Assembly (NCBI GenBank): GCA_025454185.1
Contig: JALOOY010000047.1
Span: forward strand, 1-8,328
Origin: Thermodesulfobacteriota bacterium
GTDB taxonomy: Bacteria > Desulfobacterota > RBG-13-43-22
Direction of reading: 5' to 3'
Length of the DNA: 8,328 nt
Shown: positions 5,664-8,328 of the stretch, piece by piece
How positions within the stretch are numbered: the first letter of the stretch is position 1
How the letters are laid out: each line of letters starts with the position of its first letter
Notes under the pieces: model-generated
Databases searched by the model: none
What the model was told of the DNA's origin: nothing
What the model saw: only the letters and a program-made list of their open reading frames with translations
Position numbers and translations under genes: made by a program

Positions 5664-6725
5664 ATGAATATATTAATAATTAAATTAAGGCACTTGGGAG
5701 ATGTACTGGTAACGACGCCGGCCATTTCCGCCCTCAAGCAGGCCTACCCGGAGGCGGCTGTGACCATGGTGGTCAACGCCGGCACGGAGGCCATGGTCAC
5801 CGAAAATCCGGATATTGCGGAAGTAATCCCCTGGGAGCGGGCGGGAAACAGGAGCAACGGGAAAGGACCCTCAAAAAACTTAAACCTGATAAAGAGACTT
5901 AGGGGAAAAAAATTAGATTTATCAATAGATTTCACGATTGGTGATCGAGGGGCCTTCCTCTCCTTCCTGGCCGGGGCGCCCCAGCGTCTGGGGTTCGGGC
6001 CCAAGAAGTCCAAACAGTGGTGGTGGCGCCTGGCCTACACCCGGACGGTACCCCAGCCGAAACCCAACCGGCATGTGGTGGAGTCCCACCTGGATGCCGT
6101 CCGCTTGCTGGGCCTCTCCCCCGGGAAGCCCGGATTGAAATTTTTCTGGCGCGAAGCGGACCAGGAGCGGGTGAAAGCGTTCCTGCGTGAAAAAGGCTGG
6201 GGAGATCAGCCACCCTACCTGGTGGTCCACCCCACCTCCCGCTGGATGTTCAAGACCTGGAAAGTCGAGGGGTATGCCCGGGTCATCGATGCCGTTCAGG
6301 AAGACCTGGGGATCCCGGTAGTCCTTACCGGCGGGCCGGAGGAAAAGGAAAAGACCGTCATTCAAGAGATCCTGTCCCAATGCCGCACCCGGCCTCTGGA
6401 CCTGTCCGATCGCCTTTCCCTGAAGGAACTGGGGGCCCTCATCGCCGGGGCCCGCGGTTTCCTGGGGGTGGACAGCGCCCCCATGCACCTGGCCGCCGCG
6501 GTGGGGACCCCGGCTGCGGTCCTCTTCGGACCTTCCGGGGACATCATGTGGGGTCCCTGGGGGCGTGGCCACCGGGTCATCAAAAAAAAATGGCCCTGCC
6601 GGCCCTGCGGGCGGGACGGCTGTGACGGGACCAAGAAAAGTCGCTGCCTGGAGGAGATCGAACCAGGGGAAGTCCTCACCGTCCTGTCCGGGCTCCTGAC
6701 CGCTGGCAGGCTCGTGCGGCCCTGA
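5664..6725 (+). CDS. Family 9 glycosyltransferase, RfaQ/WaaQ-like LPS heptosyltransferase
   Basis: Transfers a heptose from an ADP-heptose donor to the LPS inner core on the cytoplasmic face of the inner membrane; 353 aa, normal for GT9. The N-terminal Rossmann strand MNILIIKLRHLGDVLVTTPA carries the conserved GD (catalytic-type D13). The donor-binding half shows HPTSRWMFKTW (189-199), VVLTGGPEEKE (219-229) and the GT9 signature GVDSAPMHLAAAVGTP (268-283). The HPTSRW segment and the terminal cluster PCRPCGRDGC with a fourth cysteine at 328 resemble the heptosyltransferase III (RfaQ) subgroup; the exact acceptor is uncertain. The ATG at 5664 gives the family's usual N-terminus but has no clear Shine-Dalgarno. 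Codon use is patchy: AT-rich codons (ATA, TTA, AGA, AGG) at 5664-5690 and about 5870-5935, GC-rich elsewhere. A run of nine A lies at 6582-6590. Confidence 0.88.
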   Translation: MNILIIKLRHLGDVLVTTPAISALKQAYPEAAVTMVVNAGTEAMVTENPDIAEVIPWERAGNRSNGKGPSKNLNLIKRLRGKKLDLSIDFTIGDRGAFLSFLAGAPQRLGFGPKKSKQWWWRLAYTRTVPQPKPNRHVVESHLDAVRLLGLSPGKPGLKFFWREADQERVKAFLREKGWGDQPPYLVVHPTSRWMFKTWKVEGYARVIDAVQEDLGIPVVLTGGPEEKEKTVIQEILSQCRTRPLDLSDRLSLKELGALIAGARGFLGVDSAPMHLAAAVGTPAAVLFGPSGDIMWGPWGRGHRVIKKKWPCRPCGRDGCDGTKKSRCLEEIEPGEVLTVLSGLLTAGRLVRP

Positions 6726-6729
6726 CCCC

Positions 6730-7890
6730 ATGAAGATCGCCCTGATCCGCAAGAAATATACCCCTTTCGGCGGCGCCGAAACCTTTGTACAACATCTGGC
6801 CGAGGCCCTGACGGCCGGGGATCACGAGGTCCATATTCTGGCCCAGGCCTGGGATCCGCCGGGCGGGAAGGCCGCCAGGGCCCCCACGCTGCACCCTATC
6901 CCCCCGGCTTTCGGACCGTACTGGTGGCAGGCCCTCGCCTTCGCCCGGCGCGTGAAAAACCTGGTGGGGTCAGCCCCCTTCGATCTGGTCCATAGTTTTG
7001 AGCGGACCTACTCCCAGGATGTTTACCGGGCCGGGGACGGCTGCCACCGGGAATTTCTCCGGCAGCGGTCCCGCTACGTTGCGGGTGCCAAAAGGGCTTC
7101 TTTCAAGGCCAATCCCCATCATTGGGTCACCCTCTGGCTGGAGCGGCAGACCTTTACCCATAATCCCCGGCAGGAGGTCATCGCCAATTCCCGGCGGGGT
7201 AAAGCAGAGATCCTGAAATACTACCCGGTCCCGGAGCAGCGTATCCGGGTTATTCACAATGCCCTGCCGGCCTGGCCGGAGGCCTTCGTTCCGCCACGGG
7301 CAGCCCGGGGAAAATTAAACGGTCTGGGACTCGAACCGGTCGATCGGGTGCTCTTATTCCTGGGGTCGGGTTTCGAAAGAAAGGGACTGCCCCTGGTCCT
7401 GGACGGCCTGAGACGTTTGGATGACCCCCGAGTCAAATTGCTGGTCATCGGCCGCGACCGGGAGGCCCCGTACCGGGCGCTGGCCAATCGCTACCATCTG
7501 GGGAACCGGGTCTTTTTTCTCGGACCGCAGACGAACCCGGGCCCTTTTTACCGGGCGGCGGACGTCTTTGTCCTGCCGTCGTATTACGAGCCTTTCAGCA
7601 ACGCCTGTCTGGAGGCCCTGTCCTTCGGGCTGCCGGTTGTCACCAGCGCCCGGAACGGGGTGGCGGAAGTCCTGGAACCGGGCGTCAATGGGGTGATCCT
7701 TGCGGATCTGCACGATGGCGAGTCCCTGGCTGCCGGGATCCGGGAGACCTTGAACTGGGACAGGGAACACCTCTTCCGGAAGAATCAAGAGGGGCTGGGC
7801 GGGGCCTTCACCTTTGCCGCCAGGATCAGGGAATTTCTGGACTGTTATGAGCAAGTCCTCTCCCGCAAGGGGACACGGACCCATGGCTGA
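6730..7890 (+). CDS. Family 4 glycosyltransferase, WaaG-like LPS core transferase
   Basis: Retaining GT-B transferase of 386 aa; characterised WaaG adds the first outer-core glucose to a core heptose. The acceptor half starts MKIALIRKKYTPFGGAETFV with the glycine loop at 13-15. It contains the WaaG-type segment VHSFERTYSQDVYRAGDGCH (87-106) and VIANSRRGKAEI (150-161). The donor half has LLFLGSGFERKGL (208-220), VFFLGPQTNPGPFYRAADVF (261-280) and the EX7E motif E287-PFSNACL-E295, followed by SFGLPVVTSARNGVAEV (298-314). It begins 4 nt after the preceding heptosyltransferase stop and ends with an 8-nt overlap with the next gene, so these genes form one operon. The neighbouring heptosyltransferases support a core role. 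The sugar donated cannot be fixed from sequence. Confidence 0.88.
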   Translation: MKIALIRKKYTPFGGAETFVQHLAEALTAGDHEVHILAQAWDPPGGKAARAPTLHPIPPAFGPYWWQALAFARRVKNLVGSAPFDLVHSFERTYSQDVYRAGDGCHREFLRQRSRYVAGAKRASFKANPHHWVTLWLERQTFTHNPRQEVIANSRRGKAEILKYYPVPEQRIRVIHNALPAWPEAFVPPRAARGKLNGLGLEPVDRVLLFLGSGFERKGLPLVLDGLRRLDDPRVKLLVIGRDREAPYRALANRYHLGNRVFFLGPQTNPGPFYRAADVFVLPSYYEPFSNACLEALSFGLPVVTSARNGVAEVLEPGVNGVILADLHDGESLAAGIRETLNWDREHLFRKNQEGLGGAFTFAARIREFLDCYEQVLSRKGTRTHG

Positions 7891-8328
7891 CAAATTCATG
7901 GACCGGTTTCTGGACTGGTCGCTGCAACGCTACCTGGCCCGGCACCCCGGGCAGATCCAGCCCCTCGAGGCCCTGGCCGGCCCCCCCGGACGTTTCCTGG
8001 TCGTCTCCTCCACGGCGGTGGGGGACACCATCCTGTCCACCCCGGCCATCAAGAGCCTGCGCCGCTCCTTCCCGCAGGCCGTCATTACGGCCCTCTTGCA
8101 CCGGAAGGTGGCGCCCCTCTTCTACGCCTTCCCCCACGTGGACGAAGTGATTACCTATGCCGGGGGCTACAAACATTTCCGGCGGACGGTGCAGCAGTTG
8201 CGCCAGAGCCGGCCGGAGGCCGCCCTGATCCTGCACGGTAACGGACCCCAGGACATCCCCCTGGCCGTGTTCAGCGGGGCCCGCTTCATCCTGAAGCATC
8301 CCACCGAAACCGAATACAGGAAATACCT
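7883..8328 (+). CDS. Family 9 heptosyltransferase, 3'-truncated by the window edge
   Basis: The frame is open from ATG 7883 to the end of the window (148 codons plus two bases), so only the acceptor-side half is seen. The GT9 N-terminal motif RFLVVSSTAVGDTILSTPAI is at residues 37-56 with the conserved GD at 47-48, followed by LRRSFPQAVITALLH (59-73) and VDEVITYAG (86-94). The start overlaps the WaaG-like gene by 8 nt (ATGGCTGA), with a purine-rich AAGGGG 10 nt upstream. The fold is preceded by about 36 extra residues, of which the first 20 or so (MADKFMDRFLDWSLQRYLAR) could be an amphipathic helix. Most GT9 proteins begin almost directly with the first strand. It differs clearly from the first GT9 gene, so it is a second enzyme rather than a recent duplicate. 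Heptosyltransferase I/II versus another GT9 activity cannot be decided from this half. Confidence 0.8.
   Translation, partial: MADKFMDRFLDWSLQRYLARHPGQIQPLEALAGPPGRFLVVSSTAVGDTILSTPAIKSLRRSFPQAVITALLHRKVAPLFYAFPHVDEVITYAGGYKHFRRTVQQLRQSRPEAALILHGNGPQDIPLAVFSGARFILKHPTETEYRKY

Noticed and set aside
5922..6752. Minus-strand open frame of 276 codons opposite the first heptosyltransferase
   Set aside because: It is antisense to a gene with clear GT9 motifs. The product is Gly/Pro-rich with no recognisable domain.

Overview
The window comes from a GC-rich Gram-negative bacterium. GC-rich third codon positions, a lipopolysaccharide (LPS) core glycosyltransferase cluster, a menaquinone prenyltransferase, and a cysteine motif I associate with deltaproteobacterial secreted proteins all fit Desulfobacterota or a relative. 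That placement is inference; there is no rRNA or marker gene here to confirm it. I see no tRNA, rRNA, CRISPR array, insertion sequence or phage gene.

Left part (1-3246). The 3' part of a menA-type 1,4-dihydroxy-2-naphthoate prenyltransferase gene enters from the left edge and carries a clear one-base frameshift near position 374. Converging on it from the minus strand is a three-gene ABC importer operon of the sulfonate/taurine/nitrate type: periplasmic binding protein, ATPase, permease. The ATPase and permease genes overlap by ATGA. Two GC-rich, mutually exclusive hairpins fill the 38-bp convergent gap.

Divergent spacer (3247-3375). This AT-rich 129-bp region holds a good sigma70-type promoter for the ABC operon, with a perfect 15-bp palindrome overlapping its -35 box and spacer. 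It also holds a weaker possible promoter for the rightward genes.

Right part (3376-8328, all plus strand). First comes a WaaE/KdtX-like family 2 glycosyltransferase, overlapping by 8 nt a small exported cysteine-rich protein of unknown function. A probable terminator and an AT-rich leader with small inverted repeats follow. Then come a ribbon-helix-helix antitoxin and a PIN-domain (VapC-like) toxin overlapping by ATGA. Only 11 nt later an LPS core run begins: a RfaQ/WaaQ-like family 9 heptosyltransferase, a WaaG-like family 4 glycosyltransferase, and a second family 9 heptosyltransferase cut by the right edge.

The glycosyltransferases plausibly build the inner/outer core of LPS on the cytoplasmic face of the inner membrane. 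The toxin-antitoxin pair splits this set and may share a transcript with the downstream genes. I found no convincing wholly new system. The least explained items are the cysteine-rich secreted protein, the palindromic operator candidate of the ABC operon, the frameshifted menA, and the toxin-antitoxin pair set directly in front of the core genes.
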